A stretch of DNA of 64,000 bases. It comes from Candidatus Neptunochlamydia vexilliferae. Its GTDB lineage: Bacteria > Chlamydiota > Chlamydiia > Chlamydiales > Simkaniaceae. The DNA lies in assembly GCF_015356785.1 (NCBI RefSeq), contig NZ_JAAEJV010000002.1:1-64000 (forward strand). Reading direction: 5' to 3'. Made by a program: the position numbers and the translations under genes. This document shows positions 41,833 to 50,788 of this stretch, in pieces; position 1 is the first letter of the stretch; every line of letters begins with the position of its first letter. The notes below the pieces were generated by a model that had not been told where the DNA came from, searched no databases, and worked only from the letters and a program-made list of their open reading frames with translations.

Positions 41833-43875
41833 TTACTGCTCAGGGAGCGACTCAAGCTCAGCTTGGAATTGGCTAAAGCCTTCGGTTTCACGAAGGTTGT
41901 CTAACCAGTCGTCCTCGATGAGGACCTCGAGGGGGGGAAGGGCACCGAAGGCTTTGGCTTTCTCTAAAAACCGGAGGGAATTATTGAGATCCCCAATCAC
42001 GGAATAGAGACAAGAAAGGGAGTAATAGGCATGGATGTTTCCAAGCTTTGCAGCTTGGATCATCTTATACTCTGCTTCGCGTAGGTATTGGTCAGACTCG
42101 ACATCGTTTTCTAGAAGATCGCCAAGGGCCGTGAGGGTCAGGGCCCAGTCGAGAATCACCTGATCGTTTTCTTTATCTTGCTGGTGGGCGATCCGGTAGT
42201 GGTGGATCGCGCGGGCAAAGGTGTCGGGCTCGTGGATCAGCTCACCATAGTGGCCGCAGGTCAGAGCTAGCTGGTGGTGAATGCTGGGATAGTCGGGCTT
42301 GAGCATGAGGATGTGGCTGAGGATGTCGAGCGCTTTGATGTAGTGAGTATCACTATCGAGAAATTCGGCGATATGGTCGAGCGCTACTGCATAGGCAAAC
42401 ATCCAGTCGGGGTGGAGGTAGGCGGCGTTTTTCTGCATGTTGATCGCCATCTCAAAGTGGTAGGCGGCAAGCTCAAAGGTCTTCTGGTCATTTTTAAGCT
42501 CCCCATACTTGAGAAGGGTCATCCCATAGCGACTATGAGTGGTGCTCTGCTTCCGAAGGTTAAGGGCCCGCTCAAAGAAATGGCAGGTACGGTCAAAACT
42601 TCGTTCATCCATGTCCATTTGGGCGGCAGCAAAGCTGGCATCTCCGATCGCTTCCCAAAGAGGCGTATGGGTCCGGTCCATACTTAGTCCCTCTTGGAAA
42701 AGTTCGATCGCTTGGTAGTAGGCATCGATGTCTTTGTAGTAGTGTCCTTGAGCATAAAAAGCCATCCCATAGGCGTAATAGATCTCAGGATCTTCAAACT
42801 TTTCGACAAGAGGCTCGATCTTATTAAAGGCCTCATGAATCGGCTTCAGTTTTCCAGTCGTTATCCCGAGCTCGGCTAAAGCGTGGGTCCATGTGGCAAT
42901 CACATGAGGGTTTTTCCGGTCATACCGGTGAGCTTTGTAGCACTTGTCGATGCTAGCGAGGAGTTTTTTCTCGTCGCGGAAAACCTTGCCAGACTCGAGG
43001 AGAAGATGAGCCCAATCGAGCCAGATCTGACTCTCTTTACTAGAGAGCTGCGCCGCTGTTTTAAAGCACTCATTGGCTTGAGAAAAATGGTCCTCATCAT
43101 GGGAAAAACCGTAAAGGGTTTGAAGGGTTTTCCCGAGAAGGATCCAAGCGTCTCTATTGGAGAGGGTGATCGAAATCGCATTTTTGTAGCAGTTGATCGC
43201 CTTGATAAAGAGGCGGACATCATTGGTCTTCTCTCCCATGAGGGCGTAGACCTTTCCAAAGTTCATCCAAAACTCGGGAGGAAGATCATCTTGATAGCTA
43301 GAGCCCTTTTCATAGGCCTGAATCGCATAATAGTAGTCGGTCGCCTCGCCCGAAAGGGTAGCAAGTTTTTCCCAGAGGTCACCGAGATCCCAGTAAAGGT
43401 CGGCAAGGACATCGGGAGGTTGCCCCTCTGAAAGGGTTACCGCTTTTTCATACTTTTTAAGGGCATGGGCAAAGTAGCTCGGCTCTTTTTGCCGGTTCCC
43501 CAAAAAGTAAAGAGTATTGCCCCACAGGTGCCACGCCTGAAAACAGGAGGGATCTAAGGTGGTCGCCATTTTGAATCGTTTGCTGGCTAGGGTGAGCCCC
43601 TCCTCTCTTCCCTCTTGGCTCCCATACTCAAAAAGGGCGAGCCCCTGTTGGAGGAAGAGGTGGCTGTTGGAAGGGTCGAGTTTGGCCGCCATTTCAAAAT
43701 ATTTGAGCCCTCCCTTATCACCATGAAGAAGGGAGAATTCCCCTTTATGGAGAAGGGCCATGCTCACAGCCGAACAGTCACGTCCTTTCAGCTCTTCCAC
43801 AGGTGTTCCAAGCGAGGAGTCTTCCTTTGGAGGCTCGAAATTTGAGATAGAACTCAGCTCTTGTATCTTTGCCAT
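41833..43875 (-). CDS. TPR-repeat protein
   Basis: 680 aa almost wholly of TPR units, for example LFLQQGLALFEYGSQEGREE, AWHLWGNTLYFLGNRQ, AWILLGKTLQTLYGFSH and LLKYGELKNDQKTFELAAYHFEMAI. A Phe/Leu-rich C-terminus follows. No signal peptide. TPR proteins scaffold complexes; the partner is unknown. Its start codon overlaps the end of repeat copy B. Confidence 0.85.
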   Translation of the reverse strand: MAKIQELSSISNFEPPKEDSSLGTPVEELKGRDCSAVSMALLHKGEFSLLHGDKGGLKYFEMAAKLDPSNSHLFLQQGLALFEYGSQEGREEGLTLASKRFKMATTLDPSCFQAWHLWGNTLYFLGNRQKEPSYFAHALKKYEKAVTLSEGQPPDVLADLYWDLGDLWEKLATLSGEATDYYYAIQAYEKGSSYQDDLPPEFWMNFGKVYALMGEKTNDVRLFIKAINCYKNAISITLSNRDAWILLGKTLQTLYGFSHDEDHFSQANECFKTAAQLSSKESQIWLDWAHLLLESGKVFRDEKKLLASIDKCYKAHRYDRKNPHVIATWTHALAELGITTGKLKPIHEAFNKIEPLVEKFEDPEIYYAYGMAFYAQGHYYKDIDAYYQAIELFQEGLSMDRTHTPLWEAIGDASFAAAQMDMDERSFDRTCHFFERALNLRKQSTTHSRYGMTLLKYGELKNDQKTFELAAYHFEMAINMQKNAAYLHPDWMFAYAVALDHIAEFLDSDTHYIKALDILSHILMLKPDYPSIHHQLALTCGHYGELIHEPDTFARAIHHYRIAHQQDKENDQVILDWALTLTALGDLLENDVESDQYLREAEYKMIQAAKLGNIHAYYSLSCLYSVIGDLNNSLRFLEKAKAFGALPPLEVLIEDDWLDNLRETEGFSQFQAELESLPEQ

Positions 43876-44041
43876 GAACCTATCCGTAAAGTGTAATGTT
43901 CTTGATTTTCAGTTGATTTCTAGCAGATTTTTGGAAGTTGATTTGAGCACATTGTCCAAAAGACAAGGGCGAAAAATCAGCTTCTGAAAAGATGCAGAAA
44001 GCATGGAAAGAAAGGATATTAGAATTTACAGATGGGTTCAT
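43874..44041. repeat. palindromic MITE-like repeat, copy B
   Basis: 168 bp. Ends ATGAACCTATCC and, inverted, ATGAACCCATCT; core GCACATTGTCCAAAAGACAAGG. Shares more than 100 bases with copy A at clear similarity. Lies upstream of the TPR gene, whose start codon is inside its left end. Confidence 0.85.
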
Positions 44042-44205
44042 ATGGACCTATTTTGCCAATGTATGAAAGGCCAATTATAGGAAAGGGATCGATTATAATC
44101 AATGGGGCGACCCATTCAAAAAGAGGTTTTATCTCCCCCTTGATCATTCTAATTTTAATAAGATAAGGGGTTTAAAAAAAGCGATTCTTAATATAAAATT
44201 AAATC

Positions 44206-44601
44206 ATGTTTACATATCATCGCACCATCCGCGTTCAGGACACCGATGCCACTGGAGTCCTTTACTTTGCAAACCAGCTCCAAATCGGAATGGAGGCTTT
44301 TGAGGAATTCCTTGCCTCTCAAGGGTTTTCTTTAAACGAAATGATTGAAAAGAAAAAATTTCTCTTACCAGTGGTCCATGCCGAAGCTGACTTTGCTGCC
44401 CCCCTCTACTTAGGCGATCAGCTTGAGGTGACCCTTTCCTTTTCCCATATTGGCAACCGCTCCTTTACCCACACCTCTGATATCCTTAAAGGGGGCAAAA
44501 AGGTGGGAACCGTTACGATCATCCACGCAGTCCTCTGCCCCAAAACAAAACGGGCAACTCCGATTCCTCTGGAGCTGAGTAAAATTTTTACTTGCGCTTA
44601 A
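44206..44601 (+). CDS. hotdog acyl-CoA thioesterase, probable DHNA-CoA hydrolase
   Basis: 131 aa hotdog protein. RVQDTDATGVLYFANQLQIGMEAFEEFL is the 4-hydroxybenzoyl-CoA thioesterase/DHNA-CoA thioesterase signature with the catalytic Asp in DATG. It would release 1,4-dihydroxy-2-naphthoate from the product of MenB. It sits at the 3' edge of the men cluster on the opposite strand, which fits the otherwise missing step; a general thioesterase role cannot be excluded. Confidence 0.8.
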   Translation: MFTYHRTIRVQDTDATGVLYFANQLQIGMEAFEEFLASQGFSLNEMIEKKKFLLPVVHAEADFAAPLYLGDQLEVTLSFSHIGNRSFTHTSDILKGGKKVGTVTIIHAVLCPKTKRATPIPLELSKIFTCA

Positions 44602-44630
44602 TTGTTTCTTTAAGAATAATGGTTGGTATT

Positions 44631-45074
44631 ATGATTGATTGGACCAAACCAGTAGCCGGGTATCAACCTATTGAAGTGGGCAAAGACCTCGTGCAAACGT
44701 GCCTCACCTTTGGGATGACAACGGTGATTGCTCGTTTTTTCTTTCCAGAGATTGAAGCTAAAAGGCACTTGATCTTTGGACAGGTTCAGGCCATTAGCCT
44801 CGTCCTTCTTTGGGATAATAGAAAGCTAAGGGAGTGGAGGGACAAGGCAGAGAGAGACCCTAAATGGAAAACTCTGGTTCATGCCACCTATTTTATCACC
44901 TTCATCATTGCCCCTATCATCTTGGCCAAATCTATTGCACAGATCCGCCGTACCAAAAAACTTCCTTGGAAACAGACCTTTAAGTGGGGAATGTCTAGTG
45001 GGGCGATGGCTCTTACCATTTTGGGCTTAACCGGCGCTTTTCAAAACCATCAGAAGAAGCAAGAAACGCAATAG
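44631..45074 (+). CDS. small membrane protein, unknown
   Basis: About 147 aa from ATG 44631; alternatives at 44592 and 44619 overlap or abut the thioesterase gene and none has a clear Shine-Dalgarno. Four hydrophobic stretches (LVQTCLTFGMTTVIARFFF; HLIFGQVQAISLVLLW; HATYFITFIIAPIILA; SGAMALTILGLTGAF). No family recognised. The 3' end overlaps the convergent menE gene by 62 bases. Confidence 0.65.
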   Translation: MIDWTKPVAGYQPIEVGKDLVQTCLTFGMTTVIARFFFPEIEAKRHLIFGQVQAISLVLLWDNRKLREWRDKAERDPKWKTLVHATYFITFIIAPIILAKSIAQIRRTKKLPWKQTFKWGMSSGAMALTILGLTGAFQNHQKKQETQ

Positions 45075-46332
45075 GGATCTTAAACCGCGGCAAAAAGTCC
45101 TCAAGATAGCTCTTTAGCGCCTCTTCTTCATATCCTTGATCACTTTCAATATAAGCAGTGGGGCGGAACCCAAATTCCTCATCGGGAGTCGGCACCACCT
45201 CGGCATAGGTGATCCCTTCGATGCTCTGGAGGAGCCTTTCGATCTCTTCGGGATAGATATTTTCTCCGCCGCTGATGAAGAGACGATCTTTTCTCCCTGA
45301 AATTTGCAAGCCCTGCTTAGGGCAATAGGTTCCCAAATCTCCCGTTTCAAAGTAGCCCTCGCTATTGAGAGGAAGTCCCTCGTCGAGATAGCCTTGAAAC
45401 AACGCTTTCCCGCGGACCCAGATTTCACCTCCCGTTCCGATCTTTATCTCCCGGTAGGGGAGGGGGTGTCCCATCGAAAGGGGACTTTCGTCAAAAAGGG
45501 AGGTAATCTGAGAGCTCATCTCAGTCATCCCATAGGTGGGATGGATCGGAAGGCCCCGCCCCCTTGCCTCTTGATAAAGGGTGGGAGAAATCGGCGCTCC
45601 TCCCAGCAAAATATGTTTGTAGTTGGGGAGGGTTTCCTTGTCGAGAAGGCGTTTCAGTTGGGTGGGAACGAGTGAAAGGTGGGTGATGCCCTCTTCAGAA
45701 AAAGCAACAGCTCCCCCAGCTAGAAAGGTGCGGAAGAGAAGGGCGATCCCAGCAATATGATAAAGGGGTAAAGAGAGTTGGTAGCGGTCTTCAGCGCCAA
45801 TGGGAAGGTACCGATTCGAACCCAGGGCGCTATAGTAATGGTTGCCAAGAGAGTGGCAAGCGATCTTTGCCTTCCCCGTGGTTCCCGAGGTAAAAAGATA
45901 GGTGGCCAAAGCCTTTTTTTCTAGGAAGGTTTGTCCACTCGGTTTCCCCTTGTGGATCACCTTTGAAAAGTGGAGGGTGATCTGCTTCATTTTTGGGAGC
46001 GCGGTTCCATCGGGAAAGAGGAGGAGAGGAGCGCCGAGTCGGTCAAGCTTTTCAGGGAGAAGAGTCAACGGATCATAGGTATTTAAAGGGCAAGCGATCG
46101 CCCCTAGGCGAAAAAGGGCAAAGAAAATAAGCGGGGAGGGGAACTCCTTCGTTGGCAATAGGGCGACCCGATCTCCCTTTTTCACCCCTTGCTTTTTGAG
46201 CAAAGAGGCTGTTCCTACAATGAGCCTTTCACACTCTTGATAGGTCCACTTTTTTTCAGCTGAGGTGAGTGCCACCCGGTTAGGAGCTTTCCGTCCATAT
46301 AAAGAAAAAGGACACTCAAATTGTTCCATCAA
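45013..46332 (-). CDS. menE: o-succinylbenzoate-CoA ligase MenE
   Basis: 439 aa ANL-superfamily ligase. Phosphate loop YLFTSGTTGKAK, TYGMTEMSSQ and GYFETGDLG with the downstream SGRKDRLFISGGENIYPEEIE hinge. Activates OSB with ATP and CoA. It overlaps menC by 17 bases and is the last men gene of the operon. Confidence 0.93.
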   Translation of the reverse strand: MMEQFECPFSLYGRKAPNRVALTSAEKKWTYQECERLIVGTASLLKKQGVKKGDRVALLPTKEFPSPLIFFALFRLGAIACPLNTYDPLTLLPEKLDRLGAPLLLFPDGTALPKMKQITLHFSKVIHKGKPSGQTFLEKKALATYLFTSGTTGKAKIACHSLGNHYYSALGSNRYLPIGAEDRYQLSLPLYHIAGIALLFRTFLAGGAVAFSEEGITHLSLVPTQLKRLLDKETLPNYKHILLGGAPISPTLYQEARGRGLPIHPTYGMTEMSSQITSLFDESPLSMGHPLPYREIKIGTGGEIWVRGKALFQGYLDEGLPLNSEGYFETGDLGTYCPKQGLQISGRKDRLFISGGENIYPEEIERLLQSIEGITYAEVVPTPDEEFGFRPTAYIESDQGYEEEALKSYLEDFLPRFKIPIAFLASSDGFEKRRLSPKW

Positions 46333-47125
46333 CGATCACCTCAACCTGATCTATCTTGAGCCTCCACTTCTTAGGGAAATAGAGAACTCCCTCTTTAACA
46401 TGTACCCCCTCTTCAAAGAGCGGCTCTTCAAAAAGGTGGCAGGTGCCAAGCCCCATCGGTTTTAAGGGAATCTTCATCCGGTAGGCGAGCTTTGCAATCT
46501 GATAGATCCCTAATTCACTCTCATAGCTACTGCTCAAAATAAAATCGACCCCTTTTCTCGGTTTTGGCAAGGGATAACCCAGCAAAGTGGGCTTGATGGT
46601 GTCTACAATAACATGAGGGTAGGGTGGGGGATGTTTGACCGACTCATCCAGAGCAACCGGGTAAGGAAAAGCAGTGGCATCTTCTTCCTCTTTTAAAGGC
46701 TCTTCAAAACACTCCACATGGGGAAACGCCTCTGCAAAGGCGAGCGCTTTTTCAAGGGGCCACTTTTGGTTCATATCCACAGTGCAAAACGGAGTTTTTT
46801 TCCCAAGGTCGATTGCGGCGTCCAAAGAGAGATGTCCCACTTTGAGCTTATCTTGGTGCAACACCCGGACAGGAATCGACGCCACATCAAGTGGTTCAGC
46901 CAGGTCCAATTTTGCTGCGGCCCATCCCCACTCAGCCGATGGACATGGTTTTCCTTGCAGCACATCACCAAGCGTCTCTTTGCTAAAACCGGGAAGGGGG
47001 GCGATCTCCCCCCAGCCTACCCGCGTCCCTTTTTCTAACCGGAGAAGAAGTCCCTCTCGCATTCCCCCCTGAAACCGTCGCGCATACCGGTAAAGGGTCC
47101 GTCTCAAAAGAGCCACCCCAAACAA
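46316..47125 (-). CDS. menC: o-succinylbenzoate synthase MenC
   Basis: 269 aa enolase-superfamily enzyme, a compact form. VDMNQKWPLEKALAFAEAF gives the first metal Asp, ECFEEPL the Glu, VALDES the second Asp. Dehydrates SHCHC to OSB. It lies between menA and menE, overlapping both. Confidence 0.9.
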   Translation of the reverse strand: MFGVALLRRTLYRYARRFQGGMREGLLLRLEKGTRVGWGEIAPLPGFSKETLGDVLQGKPCPSAEWGWAAAKLDLAEPLDVASIPVRVLHQDKLKVGHLSLDAAIDLGKKTPFCTVDMNQKWPLEKALAFAEAFPHVECFEEPLKEEEDATAFPYPVALDESVKHPPPYPHVIVDTIKPTLLGYPLPKPRKGVDFILSSSYESELGIYQIAKLAYRMKIPLKPMGLGTCHLFEEPLFEEGVHVKEGVLYFPKKWRLKIDQVEVIVDGTI

Positions 47126-47970
47126 AAAAGGAGGGTATACAGTGTCAGCAGCTTTCCCACCTTAGGGAAAAGAGGGGCCAAGGCATGAGGTTCCTTCGCT
47201 CTAAAAACGGTTCCGATGAGGGGAAGACCCATCGTCGCCGTTCCTACCGCTGCTAACGAAAAGGGGTGTTTGCCTGTGACCACCCACAAAACAAGAGGGG
47301 TAACAAGAGCCAGGATAATCGACCCTGCAAACTCCCACTTGCCAAACCCCGTTCCAAAACGGACTGGAAGGGTCTGCTTTTTCACCTTGTGGTCCTCTTC
47401 CACATCACGCAAATTGTTCATCACTAGAATTGCTGTCGAAAGAAGGCCCGGCGCACAACCGGCTAAAACCGCGACTGGAGAAAACATTCCCGTTTGCAAA
47501 TAGACCACCCCAGCCACCGCCACCGGTCCAAAAAAGACCAAGACAAAGAGGTCGCCGAGCCCCAAATAGCCCAAGGGATAGGGCCCTCCCGTATAGAGGT
47601 AGCCAAATAAAATCGCCAAAAGGGCCAAAACGCCGATCTGCCACCCGCCAATTAGCATCAAGTAGAGGCCAATGAGCGCTGCACATCCAAAAATCGCAAA
47701 GGTGACGCGGCGCATTTTTTCAGCCGAGACAAGCCCCGACTGAACGAGGCGGCGGGGTCCTTTCCGCTCTTTGGTATCAGCTCCTTTCAGAAAGTCGATG
47801 TAGTCGTTCGCAAAGTTGGTTCCGACTTGAACCAAAAGGGCAAAGGCAACGCAAGCGAAAAAAATCGCAAAGCTAAAGGCCGTTTCCCAGGCGATCACAC
47901 TCCCAATCAAGACAGGGGAGAGGGAGGCGATGAGCGTTTTAGGACGGGTTCCTTCAATCCAGATATTCAT
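47104..47970 (-). CDS. menA: DHNA octaprenyltransferase MenA
   Basis: 288 aa, about eight TM segments. UbiA-superfamily Asp-rich motif [23 protein letters not shown] near residue 52 and a second, [22 protein letters not shown]. Attaches the polyprenyl chain to DHNA in the membrane. Overlaps menB by 4 bases. Confidence 0.94.
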   Translation of the reverse strand: MNIWIEGTRPKTLIASLSPVLIGSVIAWETAFSFAIFFACVAFALLVQVGTNFANDYIDFLKGADTKERKGPRRLVQSGLVSAEKMRRVTFAIFGCAALIGLYLMLIGGWQIGVLALLAILFGYLYTGGPYPLGYLGLGDLFVLVFFGPVAVAGVVYLQTGMFSPVAVLAGCAPGLLSTAILVMNNLRDVEEDHKVKKQTLPVRFGTGFGKWEFAGSIILALVTPLVLWVVTGKHPFSLAAVGTATMGLPLIGTVFRAKEPHALAPLFPKVGKLLTLYTLLFCLGWLF

Positions 47971-48797
47971 GGGCGCTTGGGGAACTGTTTAAAGTTGGGC
48001 TTCCGCTTTTCTAAGAAGGCGTGGTGTCCCTCTTGCGCCTCTTCCGACATGTAGTAGAGGAGGGTCGCATTCCCTGCAAGTTCTTGCAAGCCGATCTCCC
48101 CATCGCAGTCAGCGTTGAGTCCCGCCTTTAAACAGCGTAAAGCAAGCGGCGAGTGTTCGAGCATTTTTTCACACCACTCGATCGTTGTTTTTTCGAGCTC
48201 TTCGTAAGGGACCACATGATTGACCAGCCCCATCTCAAGCGCTTCCTGAGCGTTATATTGGCGGCAGAGGTACCAGATTTCCCGCGCCTTTTTTTGACCG
48301 ACGATCCGGGCCAAATAGCTCGAGCCAAGCCCTCCATCAAAAGAGCCCACTTTAGGACCCGTCTGTCCAAAGATCGCATTATCTGCTGCAATGGTTAAAT
48401 CACACACCACGTGGAGGACATGTCCTCCGCCAATGGCGTAGCCCGCCACCATCGCCACAACTGGCTTGGGGCAGGTGCGGATCTGCCGCTGAAAATCGAG
48501 AACATTGAGGCGGTGGGTTCCTTCGTCATCGGAGTAGCCCGCTTCGCCCCGGATCGACTGATCGCCTCCCGAGCAAAACGCTTTTTCTCCTGCCCCTGTT
48601 AAGATGATCACCCCGATCTCCGAGTCGTTGCGGGCATTTTCAAGGGCGTGCATCATCTCCTGCACCGTCAGAGGACGGAATGCATTGTGGATGCGAGGGC
48701 GGTTCATGGTAATTTTCGCAATCCCTCCCCTCTTGTGGTAGAGGATATCAGTGTACTCCCCAAAAGTCTTCCATTCGAGTTCGACAGCTAAGCTCAT
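47967..48797 (-). CDS. menB: DHNA-CoA synthase (naphthoate synthase) MenB
   Basis: 276 aa crotonase. [19 protein letters not shown] start, [15 protein letters not shown] oxyanion region, [36 protein letters not shown] and [19 protein letters not shown] are characteristic of MenB. Closes OSB-CoA to DHNA-CoA. The annotated 5' end overlaps menH by 50 bases. Confidence 0.96.
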   Translation of the reverse strand: MSLAVELEWKTFGEYTDILYHKRGGIAKITMNRPRIHNAFRPLTVQEMMHALENARNDSEIGVIILTGAGEKAFCSGGDQSIRGEAGYSDDEGTHRLNVLDFQRQIRTCPKPVVAMVAGYAIGGGHVLHVVCDLTIAADNAIFGQTGPKVGSFDGGLGSSYLARIVGQKKAREIWYLCRQYNAQEALEMGLVNHVVPYEELEKTTIEWCEKMLEHSPLALRCLKAGLNADCDGEIGLQELAGNATLLYYMSEEAQEGHHAFLEKRKPNFKQFPKRP

Positions 48798-49479
48798 TTA
48801 AAATAATCTCCGGTTGTTCAAGGTGGATTGCATGCCTTGCATCGGGAACAAAAACCACCTCAAAATGCTTTCTTAAACGGTTTCCAATCGAGCGATACTT
48901 TATATCATTTTCTCCAAATAAAAACACCAGCGGACAGGGAAAATTTTTCAGGTGAGGCCATAAATTGGGAAGCTTTGCAGGGCTCAGTGCGCGCATGACC
49001 TTTGCAAGCCGTTTCGGGTCATGCCCCTCTCGGTTTCTCTTATACCCAAACAGCGGCTGCGCATACCACGCCTCTAAAAAAGCATCGAAGTCCTTTTCCA
49101 AAAGGGTTGCCCATTTTTCATCTTGGATCAGCCGCTCTTCAACCCCCGTTTCAAGGCCAGGATTTGCCGAAAGGATGACCAATCCGCCCACTTTTTCGGG
49201 AAACTTGTGGGCAAACTGCATCGCAAGCCGTCCTCCCATCGAGTAGCCAACCAAAATAGCTCCTTCAGGGATCTCTTTTTCAAAGCTTGCAAGATCTAGA
49301 GGGGCATCGCAGTGTCCCGGCAACGTTAAGCATTTAAAAGGAGCTTCAAGCTCTTTCGTAATGGGATCCCAATCATTAGGGTTTCCTAAAAAGCCATGGA
49401 TAAAAACAAGACTAGTACTCCTACTTTTAACATCCTCTGAATCCCTTAGCCCTAAATTTCGAGAGCAGAACCTAGTCAT
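48748..49479 (-). CDS. menH: SHCHC synthase MenH (alpha/beta hydrolase)
   Basis: 243 aa. [33 protein letters not shown] (nucleophile Ser) and a C-terminal His in [12 protein letters not shown]. Removes pyruvate from SEPHCHC. Start overlaps the stop of the F-box/ankyrin gene by 8 bases, so it depends on that gene for coupled translation. Confidence 0.9.
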   Translation of the reverse strand: MTRFCSRNLGLRDSEDVKSRSTSLVFIHGFLGNPNDWDPITKELEAPFKCLTLPGHCDAPLDLASFEKEIPEGAILVGYSMGGRLAMQFAHKFPEKVGGLVILSANPGLETGVEERLIQDEKWATLLEKDFDAFLEAWYAQPLFGYKRNREGHDPKRLAKVMRALSPAKLPNLWPHLKNFPCPLVFLFGENDIKYRSIGNRLRKHFEVVFVPDARHAIHLEQPEIILNELSCRTRMEDFWGVH

Positions 49480-50779
49480 GTTTTTTTTGTTTTTTAGAGT
49501 TTTGGTTTTGAGTCAGATAGCTATTTCCTCGTTTCTTTGAACTGCTACTTGACTGGGTTGAGCTAGATGAAGAGCTTTCAAAAGCTATTATTTCGTTATA
49601 AAGCTTTTGATAAACCCTCTTTGCAAGGTCTTTTTGTTGCTGTGTTAGGCTTTCTGATTTAGCTAATTGTTCAGAGCGGTTAGTGAGTGTTTTTCTAATT
49701 TCCTGATAGCTTTTGGAACTGTTTTTTCCCTTATTAAACTGGATAGACCAACGCAAAAGCTCAAAGAAAACTTTTTCTACTTCGCAGATAGATAGCTTGT
49801 GGTTTTGTGAAATGATTTCGAAGGAGTCGAAGGTGAGTTCTGCTCCTGCTTTAAGGAGAATTAAAGTCATCTTCGAATCGATAAATCGAGACTTTAAAGC
49901 AAATTGAAAAGCGGTTAGGTTTCCCCCTTTAATCGGAATGGGATGATTGACTTTAGCTCCATTTTTAATAAGTATCTTTATAGACTCAAGATGATCGTAT
50001 TTTATTGCACACATGAGAGGGGTATAACCCTTAGGGTGTACTGTCGACTCAATATCGCTCCCATTTTTTATTAATAAATCAATATTTTTAGCAAAGTCAA
50101 GCTCTGGTCCCACTTCTTCTCCAATCCATTGGCAATGGATTGGAGAGATTTCGTCCTCATCGACTCTGATCTTAGCCCCATGATTAATAAGAAATTGTGT
50201 GGTTTTAACAGAACATAGGATAGCAGAGCAGTGGAGGGGTCTTAGTTTTAAGCTGCTACACTTTTTATTGACATTTACACCTCCATCGATCAAATGCTTA
50301 ATGAAAGGTAAGTTCTCTGCTTGGCTATGATATAAGTGGAGCCCAATGATCTTGCAATCGAGTTTAGAAAGTTCTTTTACAGAAGAAAGGTGAAGCGTTC
50401 CTTGTTGAAATGCATCAAAGACATTTTCTATAAAATTCCCTTTTTCAGCATATGAATCTTCAAGCAAGTTTGATATAACACTCCTTTCTTTTGGGTTGTC
50501 ATTGGTTAGATAGCGCAAGGCTTGATAAGGGCTTGTTACCTGTTGAGAAATACGCTCTTTTAACCGATCGAACCAATAAGAGTCTTTCTCCGCACACTCT
50601 CGGGGGTTTAAAGTGCGATGCACTTTAAAGTATGTCTGCAGGAAATTAAGTGCTGTTTTATCATCAAGATCGTCACACACTTTATAAACAATTTCAGCAG
50701 GAAGTTGCTTAAAAAAAAATGTTGTTCTAAGAGACTGCTTGGATGCTACAGATAAATTATTTGATATAGAGCTTGACAT
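49472..50779 (-). CDS. F-box/ankyrin-repeat protein, candidate effector
   Basis: 435 aa, lower in GC than the men genes. About 22-60 resembles an F-box (FKQLPAEIVYKVCDDLDDKTALNFLQTYFKVHR). About 150-320 holds ankyrin units (LRPLHCSAILCSVKTTQFLINHGAKI; GYTPLMCAIKYDHLESIKILIKNGAKV). The Ser-rich tail ends KRGNSYLTQNQNSKKQKK. In secreted bacterial proteins such a layout usually links host SCF ubiquitin ligases to a target; here that is inference. It is inserted between menD and menH: its AGGAGG overlaps the menD stop and its own stop overlaps the menH start. Confidence 0.75.
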   Translation of the reverse strand: MSSSISNNLSVASKQSLRTTFFFKQLPAEIVYKVCDDLDDKTALNFLQTYFKVHRTLNPRECAEKDSYWFDRLKERISQQVTSPYQALRYLTNDNPKERSVISNLLEDSYAEKGNFIENVFDAFQQGTLHLSSVKELSKLDCKIIGLHLYHSQAENLPFIKHLIDGGVNVNKKCSSLKLRPLHCSAILCSVKTTQFLINHGAKIRVDEDEISPIHCQWIGEEVGPELDFAKNIDLLIKNGSDIESTVHPKGYTPLMCAIKYDHLESIKILIKNGAKVNHPIPIKGGNLTAFQFALKSRFIDSKMTLILLKAGAELTFDSFEIISQNHKLSICEVEKVFFELLRWSIQFNKGKNSSKSYQEIRKTLTNRSEQLAKSESLTQQQKDLAKRVYQKLYNEIIAFESSSSSSTQSSSSSKKRGNSYLTQNQNSKKQKKHD

Positions 50780-50788
50780 AGAGACCTC

